The translations under genes and the position numbers were made by a program. Positions 16,287 to 23,757 of a stretch of 39,374 nt of DNA are shown piece after piece. Origin of the DNA: Bacteroidota bacterium (GTDB lineage: Bacteria; Bacteroidota; Bacteroidia; JABDFU01); the NCBI GenBank assembly GCA_016183775.1, contig JACPDY010000064.1:1-39374 (forward strand). Direction: 5' to 3'. Within the stretch, counting starts at the first letter, position 1. Every line of letters begins with the position of its first letter. The notes under the pieces are model-generated. The model worked only from the letters and a program-made list of their open reading frames with translations. It did no database searches and was not told where the DNA came from.

Positions 16287-16307
16287 ATTGAACTTTGAAC
16301 CTTGAAC
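16287..16307. repeat. Three-unit heptanucleotide array touching the pgk stop codon
   Basis: ATTGAAC, TTTGAAC and CTTGAAC follow one another with no spacer and end at the base next to TTA, the complement of the pgk TAA stop (16308-16310). The units are the same family as those before purB and inside kdtA. Confidence 0.7.
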
Positions 16308-17498
16308 TTATTTTAGGACTGCCTCCACCCCCGGCAAACTACCACTTTCGATATACTCAAGCAATGCTCCCCCACCGGTTGATACATAACTGACTTCTTT
16401 GGCAAGATTATATTTGTTAATAGCCGCAACAGAATCGCCACCGCCTATAAGTGTGTATGAGCCATTTTTAGTGGCTTTGGCAATCGAAAAAGCGGCTGTT
16501 TTTGTACCGTGTTCAAACTTGCTCATTTCAAAAACGCCCATGGGGCCGTTCCATAAAATGGTTTTTGAGCGGGCAATTACTTCGTCAAATATTTTTTCGG
16601 TCTGAGGGCCAACATCAAGTCCCATCCATCCATCGGGGATACTGTTTATAGCACAGGTTTGAACATTCGCTTCATTGTTGAAATTGTCAGCCACAACTGC
16701 ATCAACAGGCAAATAAATATTTACATTTTTTTTCTTCGCGTCGGCCAATATCTTCAATGCAGTTTCAATGCGGTCATCTTCAACCAATGATTTGCCAATC
16801 TTGCCGCCCTGGGCTTTAACAAAGGTAAAAGCCATACCTCCTGCAATAATAATATTATCTGCTTTATTGATAAGCTGCTCCAGGATCAATATTTTATCCG
16901 AAACTTTAGCCCCTCCCAAAATAGCGGTGAAAGGCTTTTCGGCGTTATTCAACACTTTATTTACACTGGCCAACTCGCCGCTCATTACATAACCGAAACA
17001 TTTGTTCCCGGGAAAAAACTGAGCAATGACTGCTGTTGAAGCGTGCGCACGGTGGGCAGTTCCAAACGCGTCGTTAACGTAAAAATTTCCAAGTGCAGCT
17101 AACTTTTTCGCGAACTCCTCATTTCCCTTTTCTTCTTCTCTGTAAAAGCGAAGGTTTTCAAGCAACAATATTTCTCCGTTTTTTAAATTAGCTGCTGAAG
17201 TCTTAGCCGAATCACCAATGCAATCATCCGCGAACTGAACAGGCTTTTTCAATAGTTCACTTAAATGGTTCACAATATGCCGTAATGAACATTTATCAGT
17301 TGGACCATTGGTCGGCCGCCCCAGGTGCGACATAAGAACAACTGCGCCTTTGTCGTTTAAAACTTTATTGATGGTTGGCAATGCCGCACGAATACGTGTA
17401 TCATCAGCCACATTATACTGCGCATCCAAAGGAACATTGAAATCAACACGGATCAATACTGTTTTTCCTGCAAAATTGAAGTCGTCTACTGTTTTCAT
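16308..17498 (-). CDS. pgk: Phosphoglycerate kinase
   Basis: Makes ATP from 1,3-bisphosphoglycerate in glycolysis. The 396-residue chain has the substrate-binding RVDFNVPLD (17-25), MSHLGRP (56-62), [23 protein letters not shown], the hinge region GGAKVSDKI, the lysine loop in [15 protein letters not shown], and the nucleotide-binding WNGPMGVFE and GGGDSVAAI near the C terminus. Length matches the bacterial family. A clear promoter lies 85 bases upstream and the stop codon directly touches a heptanucleotide array. Confidence 0.96.
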   Translation of the reverse strand: MKTVDDFNFAGKTVLIRVDFNVPLDAQYNVADDTRIRAALPTINKVLNDKGAVVLMSHLGRPTNGPTDKCSLRHIVNHLSELLKKPVQFADDCIGDSAKTSAANLKNGEILLLENLRFYREEEKGNEEFAKKLAALGNFYVNDAFGTAHRAHASTAVIAQFFPGNKCFGYVMSGELASVNKVLNNAEKPFTAILGGAKVSDKILILEQLINKADNIIIAGGMAFTFVKAQGGKIGKSLVEDDRIETALKILADAKKKNVNIYLPVDAVVADNFNNEANVQTCAINSIPDGWMGLDVGPQTEKIFDEVIARSKTILWNGPMGVFEMSKFEHGTKTAAFSIAKATKNGSYTLIGGGDSVAAINKYNLAKEVSYVSTGGGALLEYIESGSLPGVEAVLK

Positions 17499-17583
17499 AA
17501 TAATTTCCCATTAAAAAAATTTGAATATTGTATATTAGGCCAATGTCCGAATTGAATTGCCAATTTATTATTTTTATATAATG

Positions 17584-17614
17584 CGAAGGTACATTTTTAT
17601 ACATTTGAGGCAAT
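17584..17614 (-). promoter_or_regulatory. Bacteroidota-type promoter of pgk
   Basis: On the - strand ATTG is followed by a 19-base spacer and TACCTTCG, matching the TTTG / TAnnTTTG pattern with one mismatch in each box. The -33 box overlaps the first ATG of the divergent alpha/beta hydrolase reading frame, a hint that the hydrolase really starts further downstream. Confidence 0.55.
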
Positions 17615-19031
17615 GCAATTAATTCTCAATTCATTTCAGATAAATGAGTATGGAATAACCTCTGCAATTAATTTTGTTTTGAAAACACACATTTTTTTAA
17701 AGTCTAATAAAAGAGCTGTTTATATAATCAGTTACTTATTGCTCATTTTTAATTATTCGTATTCACAACAAACGGCTAAAAACGAGGAAACGGCTAAAAA
17801 CTTTTTAGATCTTCTTCAAAAAGAAGAATATGCCAAATGCATCTCGCTTTTTGATACCTCCGTAACTTCTAAAATAGGTGCTTCACAATTGGACCAAATT
17901 TGGACTGGCCTAAATCAGCAATTGGGAGAGTACAAGAATCTGAAAACAATAAGATTAGAACAAAAAGATTCATTTGAAATTGTTCACCAAATATGCCAAT
18001 TCGAAAAAACGATAATTGATTTTAAACTAACATTTAATAAAAAGGGGGTGATCTGTGGCATTTTTTTTGCACCTCCAACCGCAGAAGGTGGTTACAAAGA
18101 ACCATCATATGCTAATAGCCGAGCGTTCAATGAACAAAATATTACAATTCATAGTGGCGAATACGCTCTGCCTGGAACTCTTACCTTACCCATCGGCGGA
18201 GAAAAATTTCCTCTTGTGATTTTAGTTGCTGGCTCAGGTCCTAATGACAGAGATGAAACAATAGGCCCGAATAAGCCATTGAAAGATATTGCCTGGGCAT
18301 TGGCATCTAACAGAATTGCGGTTTTTAGATATGATAAACGAACGCTTATATATGGTTCAAAAATAGTCAATCAACAGATCACCGTGAAAGAAGAAGTGAT
18401 CGATGATGTTATTTCCTGTCTAAAACAATTGAAAATTAACCCGGTTATTGACTCTGCCAAAATATTTTTACTTGGGCATAGTTTAGGCGCTATGCTTATG
18501 CCGAGGATCTCATTGTCTGATAAGAATGTGTCAGGGATAATAATGATGGCCGGTAACGCAAGACCATTAGAAGATCTGATAGTTTCGCAAATGACTTACT
18601 TGATGGATAATTCAACAACAAAATCAAAAGAAGAAGCTGAGCAGTTGGAGAAAATGAAAAGCAAAGTAAAATATTTGAAAGAAAATACATTGACGCTTCA
18701 AACACCTTCATCAGACCTGCCTTTGGGTATACCTGCAGCATACTGGATGGATCTCAAAAAATATAATCCCGTTGAAACTCTTAAAAAATTAACTCTTCCT
18801 GTATTAATTTTGCAGGGAGAAAAAGATTACCAGGTAACAATGCAAGATTATAATTTATGGAAAGATGGTATTATCAAACAAAACAATGTAGTTATGAAAT
18901 CATACCCTAAACTTAATCATCTGTTCATGGAATTTAATGGAGAAAAAAGTTTACCGGCAGATTATCAAATTCCATCAAATGTTGCTGAATATGTTGTTTC
19001 AGATATAATTAAATGGGTGAAAGAACATTAA
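17613..19031 (+). CDS. Secreted alpha/beta hydrolase with N-terminal DUF3887-like domain
   Basis: 472 residues from the first ATG. A hydrophobic signal (VYIISYLLLIFNYSYSQ, about 36-52) would be better placed if translation began at the in-frame TTG at 17679, which gives a 22-residues-shorter, normal signal peptide. Residues about 58-155 form a DUF3887-like domain (FLDLLQKEEYAKCISLFD...). The hydrolase domain has AGSGPNDRDE as the oxyanion region, the nucleophile Ser290 in LGHSLGA, Asp405 in QGEKDYQV and His436 in LNHLF, a full triad. Esterase or peptidase activity in the periplasm is likely; the substrate is unknown. It is 13 bases upstream of holB. Confidence 0.88.
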   Translation: MQLILNSFQINEYGITSAINFVLKTHIFLKSNKRAVYIISYLLLIFNYSYSQQTAKNEETAKNFLDLLQKEEYAKCISLFDTSVTSKIGASQLDQIWTGLNQQLGEYKNLKTIRLEQKDSFEIVHQICQFEKTIIDFKLTFNKKGVICGIFFAPPTAEGGYKEPSYANSRAFNEQNITIHSGEYALPGTLTLPIGGEKFPLVILVAGSGPNDRDETIGPNKPLKDIAWALASNRIAVFRYDKRTLIYGSKIVNQQITVKEEVIDDVISCLKQLKINPVIDSAKIFLLGHSLGAMLMPRISLSDKNVSGIIMMAGNARPLEDLIVSQMTYLMDNSTTKSKEEAEQLEKMKSKVKYLKENTLTLQTPSSDLPLGIPAAYWMDLKKYNPVETLKKLTLPVLILQGEKDYQVTMQDYNLWKDGIIKQNNVVMKSYPKLNHLFMEFNGEKSLPADYQIPSNVAEYVVSDIIKWVKEH

Positions 19032-19044
19032 ACTAAATTTATTA

Positions 19045-20184
19045 ATGCAATTTTCTGAAATCATAGGTCAAGACGATGTAAAGCACCGACTCATCCAGTC
19101 GGTTAAAGAGAACAGGGTGAGCCACGCCCAACTTTTTTTGGGTAATACCGGAAGCGGAAGTTTAGCGCTGGCTATTGCCTATGCCCAATACATCTGTTGT
19201 GAAAACAAACAGGAGCAGGATTCCTGCGGAATATGCAAATCCTGTCTGAAGTACCAAAAATTTATCCATCCTGATCTCCATTTCTCATACCCAGTGGCCC
19301 TTTCAAAAGAAATACGCACAAGTACGGATGTGTTGAGCGATTGGCGCAAAGCCGTATTAGCTGATCCTTACCTGAACATCAACAACTGGTTTGATTTCCT
19401 GGAAGCCGAAAATAAACAACCTGTTATCGGCACTGAAGAAAGCGCCGAGATCCTGCGGAAACTCACACTCACTACGTACGAATCGGAATACAAGGTAATG
19501 ATCATCTGGATGGCTGAAAAGATGAATGCCGCAGCCGCGAATAAGCTCCTTAAAATACTGGAAGAACCGCCCGACAAAACACTGTTCATCCTTGTTTGTG
19601 AAAATGAGGATCAATTGCTGCGTACCATTATATCCCGTACACAACTGGTAAAAATTAAAAAAATTGACGAACATAGCCTCGAACAGGCGTTGATATCAAA
19701 ACACGGTTTAAATTCTGATGATGCGCGGAGCATTTCTCTGCTGGCGGATGGAGACTATGGCGTGGCAAAAAATCTTCTCACCGAAAATGAAAGTGCCGAA
19801 TGGAATCTTACCACATTTCAAAACTGGATGCGGGCCTGCCTGAAGTTTGACATGCAAAAAATAAACAGCCTGTTAGCCGGGTTCAGCGACCTGGGACGGG
19901 AACAGCAGAAAAACTTCTTTGCCTATTGTCTGCATATGGTACGTGAATGTGTAATGGTAAATTATGCCGATCCTTCTATTGTTCACACCACTCCAAAAGA
20001 AACAGATTTTTTGAAAAAATTTTCTCCCTTTATAAACGCTGATAACTGCATGCAATTCACCGAGGAGATTAACAAGGCATCCATGCACATTGAACGAAAT
20101 GCTAATCCTAAAATATTATTTCTTGATCTGTCATTTAAATTCAATGAATTACTTAATATTAAAGTCGTTAGCCAAGCAAAATGA
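19045..20184 (+). CDS. holB: DNA polymerase III delta-prime subunit
   Basis: A clamp-loader subunit of 379 residues in the AAA+ family. IIGQD and SHAQLFLGNTGSGS (27-39) form the N-terminal nucleotide-fold with a degenerate P-loop, as usual in this non-ATPase subunit. The zinc module has Cys52, Cys61, Cys64 and Cys67. MNAAAANKLLKILEEPPDKTLFIL and the sensor IISRTQLVKIKK follow, then the helical collar domain. It overlaps the next gene by four bases (ATGA). The order holB, membrane protein, ricT, gldH is, as far as I recall, common in Bacteroidota and suggests a long operon. Confidence 0.93.
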   Translation: MQFSEIIGQDDVKHRLIQSVKENRVSHAQLFLGNTGSGSLALAIAYAQYICCENKQEQDSCGICKSCLKYQKFIHPDLHFSYPVALSKEIRTSTDVLSDWRKAVLADPYLNINNWFDFLEAENKQPVIGTEESAEILRKLTLTTYESEYKVMIIWMAEKMNAAAANKLLKILEEPPDKTLFILVCENEDQLLRTIISRTQLVKIKKIDEHSLEQALISKHGLNSDDARSISLLADGDYGVAKNLLTENESAEWNLTTFQNWMRACLKFDMQKINSLLAGFSDLGREQQKNFFAYCLHMVRECVMVNYADPSIVHTTPKETDFLKKFSPFINADNCMQFTEEINKASMHIERNANPKILFLDLSFKFNELLNIKVVSQAK

Positions 20185-21719
20185 CCAATACAAAGTCATT
20201 CATGATAGAAAAAAGAACTTCCATATGGTCAAATAAAAAATTATTCCTTCTTTGCTTTTTAGCAGCGAATCTTTTCCTGGCATCTTTTTATACCGATATC
20301 TGGACTACGCCAAGCGGTGTTTCCAGGGGCTTACCTGTATTTACTTTGCTCGAAGAAGGCACTTTTAAAATTGACAAATACGAAGCACGGGCCGGCGATA
20401 AAAGTAAAGTAGGCGATCACTATTATTCCGATAAAGCTCCTTTCCCTACCTTAGTTGCTGTTCCGTTTTATTGGATGATGCAGAAGATGGGCCTGACAAA
20501 AACAACAGAGAACTCAGGTAAAAAGTATCCTATTTATATCTGGGCACCTGTTACCAAAGAAGACGCACGCAACTTTGTTTTCACCGATATGATCCCGTTG
20601 ATGTTTTTGGGAAGCTTTCTGCTTGGCAGTATTCCTTTTGTTGTAATAATTTTTTTGTCTCTGAAAAAAATATTGGGTTCGGCCGGAACCATATCACCTG
20701 TATTACTTGTAATGATGTCCTTTTACGGTTCGTTCATTTTTGTTTTTGCCGGAACATTTTTTAATCATGTCATTTCGGCAATGTTATTGCTTTTAGGATA
20801 CATACTCATTAAAGATGGAAAATATTTTTGGTCGGGGTTGTGCGTAGGCTTTGCCTTCATAAGTGAATACACTATCGGATTAGCCATTCCGCTTTGGGCG
20901 ATCGTTATCTGGCTCAGAGAGAAAAAAATCAAGAATATCATTTTTTATGGCCTCGGTACTTTGCCCGGCTTACTTTTCATAGCTTGGTACAACTACCACA
21001 TTACCGGCAACCCATTACAAATGCTCAATGCCTTCCATACCCAGGAGGTATTTAGAAGAGACCTGAGTGTTAACTACGGTTTCAGATTACCGTCATTGGA
21101 AGGCATGTGGGGTTTATCATTCAGCTTCTACATGGGCTTGATCCCGCATGTGCCGGTATTGCTGCTTTGCGGCTATTTCCTTGTGAAAGAAATGATCAAT
21201 AAATATTCATTCAAAAAACTTTTAACAAATTACCTGGCTATGTTCTCGATCCCGTTCTTTTTAGCAATCGCTTCATTTTTTACCTGGTGGGGGGGATGGA
21301 GTTATGGTCCTCGCTATTGTGTTTGCCTTGCCGTAATACTTGTTTACGAAGGACTCATATACCTGTCCGGAAAAAAAATAAATAACTATGTTTTTATCGC
21401 TATAACAGGATTTGGGCTTATCGCAACCTGGCTTGTTAAAGTTACACTCATGTATATGGTGCCGGACAACCCGAATCAATACGGCCCGGGTCCGGGCGGA
21501 GATTCCTTTAAAAAATATATTTTCCCGGAATTCAGCAAAGGACATTTCAATGCAAATAATTTATTTACGATGGGATTTGATCTTTCGCCTGAAACAGCAG
21601 CCTATGTCTGGATATGTATGTTTCTTGGCACCATGATCGCGCTTTCCTTGTGGTACAAAAAATTGTATCCTACACAAAGCCTTAAGGCACAACCTGTAAA
21701 AATGTCTAAGAAAAAATAG
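20181..21719 (+). CDS. Polytopic membrane protein, possibly a GT-C glycosyltransferase
   Basis: 512 residues with about ten membrane helices. The first (about 19-38, LFLLCFLAANLFLASFY) is followed by a periplasmic loop with DIWTTPSGVSRGLPVFTLLEEGTFKIDKY and SDKAPFPTLVAVPFY. An Asp/Glu-bearing first loop after helix 1 is the layout of GT-C enzymes that use lipid-linked sugars, and residues such as WGGWSYGPRY fit related families. The donor is unknown and the assignment is from form only. Its ATG overlaps the holB stop, so the two are co-translated. It ends in a basic tail (KKLYPTQSLKAQPVKMSKKK). Confidence 0.75.
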   Translation: MTNTKSFMIEKRTSIWSNKKLFLLCFLAANLFLASFYTDIWTTPSGVSRGLPVFTLLEEGTFKIDKYEARAGDKSKVGDHYYSDKAPFPTLVAVPFYWMMQKMGLTKTTENSGKKYPIYIWAPVTKEDARNFVFTDMIPLMFLGSFLLGSIPFVVIIFLSLKKILGSAGTISPVLLVMMSFYGSFIFVFAGTFFNHVISAMLLLLGYILIKDGKYFWSGLCVGFAFISEYTIGLAIPLWAIVIWLREKKIKNIIFYGLGTLPGLLFIAWYNYHITGNPLQMLNAFHTQEVFRRDLSVNYGFRLPSLEGMWGLSFSFYMGLIPHVPVLLLCGYFLVKEMINKYSFKKLLTNYLAMFSIPFFLAIASFFTWWGGWSYGPRYCVCLAVILVYEGLIYLSGKKINNYVFIAITGFGLIATWLVKVTLMYMVPDNPNQYGPGPGGDSFKKYIFPEFSKGHFNANNLFTMGFDLSPETAAYVWICMFLGTMIALSLWYKKLYPTQSLKAQPVKMSKKK

Positions 21720-21834
21720 CCGGTCAACATTTCGTTGAATTACATAGGTGTTCATTTGGAAAATAGTTATTTCTTGCTTTTCACTGGCATAATCCAAACA
21801 ATAACCCGGATAAGAGGAACAGCCAAATAAATGC

Positions 21835-21842
21835 TACTTTTG
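21835..21842 (+). promoter_or_regulatory. Possible -7 box before ricT
   Basis: TACTTTTG matches TAnnTTTG fully, 69 bases before the ricT ATG in a 191-base gap. No TTTG stands at the right distance upstream, so it is a half match. It would let ricT and gldH be made apart from holB. The rest of the gap shows nothing notable. Confidence 0.35.
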
Positions 21843-21910
21843 TATCTATGTAGGATTGGTTAACTGATCCATCAATAATTCATTAAACCCAATACTTAAC
21901 AGTTTAAAAA

Positions 21911-23137
21911 ATGGGATGCAGCGGATGTTCCACAGGAAGAGGTTGCAGCACGGCCAGCAGCACTTTGCCCGGCGGATGCAGGAATAATGGCTCCTGCGGG
22001 GTTGGCGGATGCAATAAGCTGAACGTATTTGACTGGTTGTCCAACATGGAACTTCCAGGCGGTACGCAGCCATGTGATGTTGTAGAGATACGTTTTAAAA
22101 ACAGCCGTAAAGAATTTTTCAGGAATGTAAATAATTTATCATTGGCCGTTGGGGATGTTGTCGCCGTTGAGGCTTCTCCCGGTCATGATATTGGTGGGGT
22201 TTCGATGACAGGTGAACTTGTCCGCATACAGCTCAAGAAAAAGGGCCTGGCCGCCACTGCTCCCGACATTAAAAAAGTGTATCGCAAAGCCCGGCAGAAT
22301 GATATTGATAAATGGCGCGAAGCCCAGGCATTGGAAGAAAAAACGATGCACCGTTCACGTACAATAGCCGTTGCATTAGGCCTGCAGATGAAAATAAGTG
22401 ATGTTGAATACCAGGGAGATAAAACCAAAGCCATTTTTTATTACACAGCTGACGACCGTGTGGATTTCCGTGAGTTGATAAAAAAATACGCAGAAGAATT
22501 CAGGGTGCGGATTGAAATGCGGCAGATCGGTGCACGCCAGGAAGCCAGTCGTTTAGGCGGCATCGGATCATGCGGACGTGAGCTATGCTGCTCAACATGG
22601 TTAACAGATTTTCGTTCGGTTTCTACCAGCGCGGCACGTTACCAGCAATTATCGCTTAATCCACTGAAACTGGCAGGACAGTGTGGTAAATTAAAATGCT
22701 GTTTGAATTACGAGTTGGATAGTTACCTGGATGCCATAAAGGATTTTCCCGATGTTAATGATGTAAAATTAAAGTCGAAAAAGGGTGATGCCGTACATCA
22801 GAAGACAGATATCTTCAGACGTACCATGTGGTTCTCTTACTTTGACCAGATGAATGAGTTTATACCTATACCCGTTGATCGCGTAAAAGAGATCATCGAA
22901 ATGAATAAGAAAGGGGAATTGCCTGCCGACCTTGGAGAAGCGTTTAAGGAAAAGGAAAGGCAGGTTACAAAGCGTGAACCTGATTACGAGAATGTAGTTG
23001 GACAGGATAGCTTAACCCGTTTCGACACTGCACGTAAAAAGAAAAAGAAAAAACATCACAATAAAAACCGTAACCGGCCGAAACCAGCGGGACCGGGACC
23101 CAATAAACCAGGGCTGCAAAACAAACCAGGGAATTAA
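21911..23137 (+). CDS. ricT: PSP1-domain protein, RicT/YaaT homologue
   Basis: 408 residues. The N-terminal 35 residues are rich in Cys and Gly (CSGCSTGRGCS), unusual but frequent in Bacteroidota members. The PSP1 core covers about 55-265 and carries the conserved cysteine sets Cys221, Cys226, Cys227 (SCGRELCCSTW) and Cys258, Cys263, Cys264 (GQCGKLKCCLNYE). In Bacillus, RicT joins RicA and RicF in an iron-sulfur complex that directs RNase Y; no RicA or RicF is in view and their presence in Bacteroidota is doubtful, so a metal-binding role in RNA metabolism is inference. The tail is basic and Pro-rich (KKKKKHHNKNRNRPK). gldH follows after 79 bases. Confidence 0.88.
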   Translation: MGCSGCSTGRGCSTASSTLPGGCRNNGSCGVGGCNKLNVFDWLSNMELPGGTQPCDVVEIRFKNSRKEFFRNVNNLSLAVGDVVAVEASPGHDIGGVSMTGELVRIQLKKKGLAATAPDIKKVYRKARQNDIDKWREAQALEEKTMHRSRTIAVALGLQMKISDVEYQGDKTKAIFYYTADDRVDFRELIKKYAEEFRVRIEMRQIGARQEASRLGGIGSCGRELCCSTWLTDFRSVSTSAARYQQLSLNPLKLAGQCGKLKCCLNYELDSYLDAIKDFPDVNDVKLKSKKGDAVHQKTDIFRRTMWFSYFDQMNEFIPIPVDRVKEIIEMNKKGELPADLGEAFKEKERQVTKREPDYENVVGQDSLTRFDTARKKKKKKHHNKNRNRPKPAGPGPNKPGLQNKPGN

Positions 23138-23216
23138 TCGAAAAGTGACCGCGGCTCCATAAACCTGGTGGGGAGGGGACGGAGACAATAGGTGAATGAA
23201 AATAAAAAAGTGAAAA

Positions 23217-23699
23217 ATGAATGCCTTATCAAAATTCAGACCTGTTCTTTTCGTAAGCATTTGCTCTATCTTATTGCTTGCTTCCTGCGACCCTAACCGT
23301 GTATTTGACGAGAACAAAACACTGCCGGACAATGTTTGGGACCGCAAGAACAAGCTCGCTTTTAATGTAACTATTACTGATACTGTTTCGCCGCATAATG
23401 TATTTATTAATGTACGTAACGCGGATGGTTATCCTTATGGCAATTTGTTTTTGTTCATTCACAGTACTTTTCCCAACGGACAAAAATTCACCGATACACT
23501 TGAGTGTGTGCTGGCTGATGCAAACGGCAAATGGTTAGGTGATGGAATTGGCGATATTTATGATAATCAGATTCCTTTCAAGCATAATGTACGCTTCAAA
23601 CTGGCCGGTAATTATACTTTTGAACTGGAACAGGGAATGCGCCTCGAAATGCTGCCGCTTATTATGGATGCAGGGATAAGGATCGAGAAGGCGAAGTAA
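23217..23699 (+). CDS. gldH: Gliding motility lipoprotein GldH
   Basis: 160 residues with a lipoprotein signal: hydrophobic run about 10-22 and lipobox LLASC with Cys24 as the lipidated residue. The mature part has VFDENKTLPDNVWDRKNKLAFNV, NVRNADGYPYGNLFLFI, GDGIGDIYDNQIPFKHNVRF and GNYTFELEQGMR, the usual GldH landmarks. GldH is needed for gliding in Flavobacterium and is thought to act with the motility/secretion machinery at the envelope. It is last in the run holB-membrane protein-ricT-gldH. Its presence and several T9SS cargo proteins suggest a T9SS-positive, perhaps gliding, organism. Confidence 0.92.
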   Translation: MNALSKFRPVLFVSICSILLLASCDPNRVFDENKTLPDNVWDRKNKLAFNVTITDTVSPHNVFINVRNADGYPYGNLFLFIHSTFPNGQKFTDTLECVLADANGKWLGDGIGDIYDNQIPFKHNVRFKLAGNYTFELEQGMRLEMLPLIMDAGIRIEKAK

Positions 23700-23704
23700 A
23701 AAAT

Positions 23705-23746
23705 AGTTGGCAAAAGGCAGTTGGCAGAAATTGCCCATTGCCAACT
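23705..23746. repeat. Mirror-image heptanucleotide array (GTTGGCA type)
   Basis: Six 7-base units: AGTTGGC, AAAAGGC, AGTTGGC, AGAAATT, GCCCATT, GCCAACT. The two halves are partial reverse complements. It lies between the convergent gldH and the SBBP protein gene, starting 5 bases after the gldH stop, where its hairpin could end both transcripts. Confidence 0.75.
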
Positions 23747-23757
23747 ATCATTTTAAT

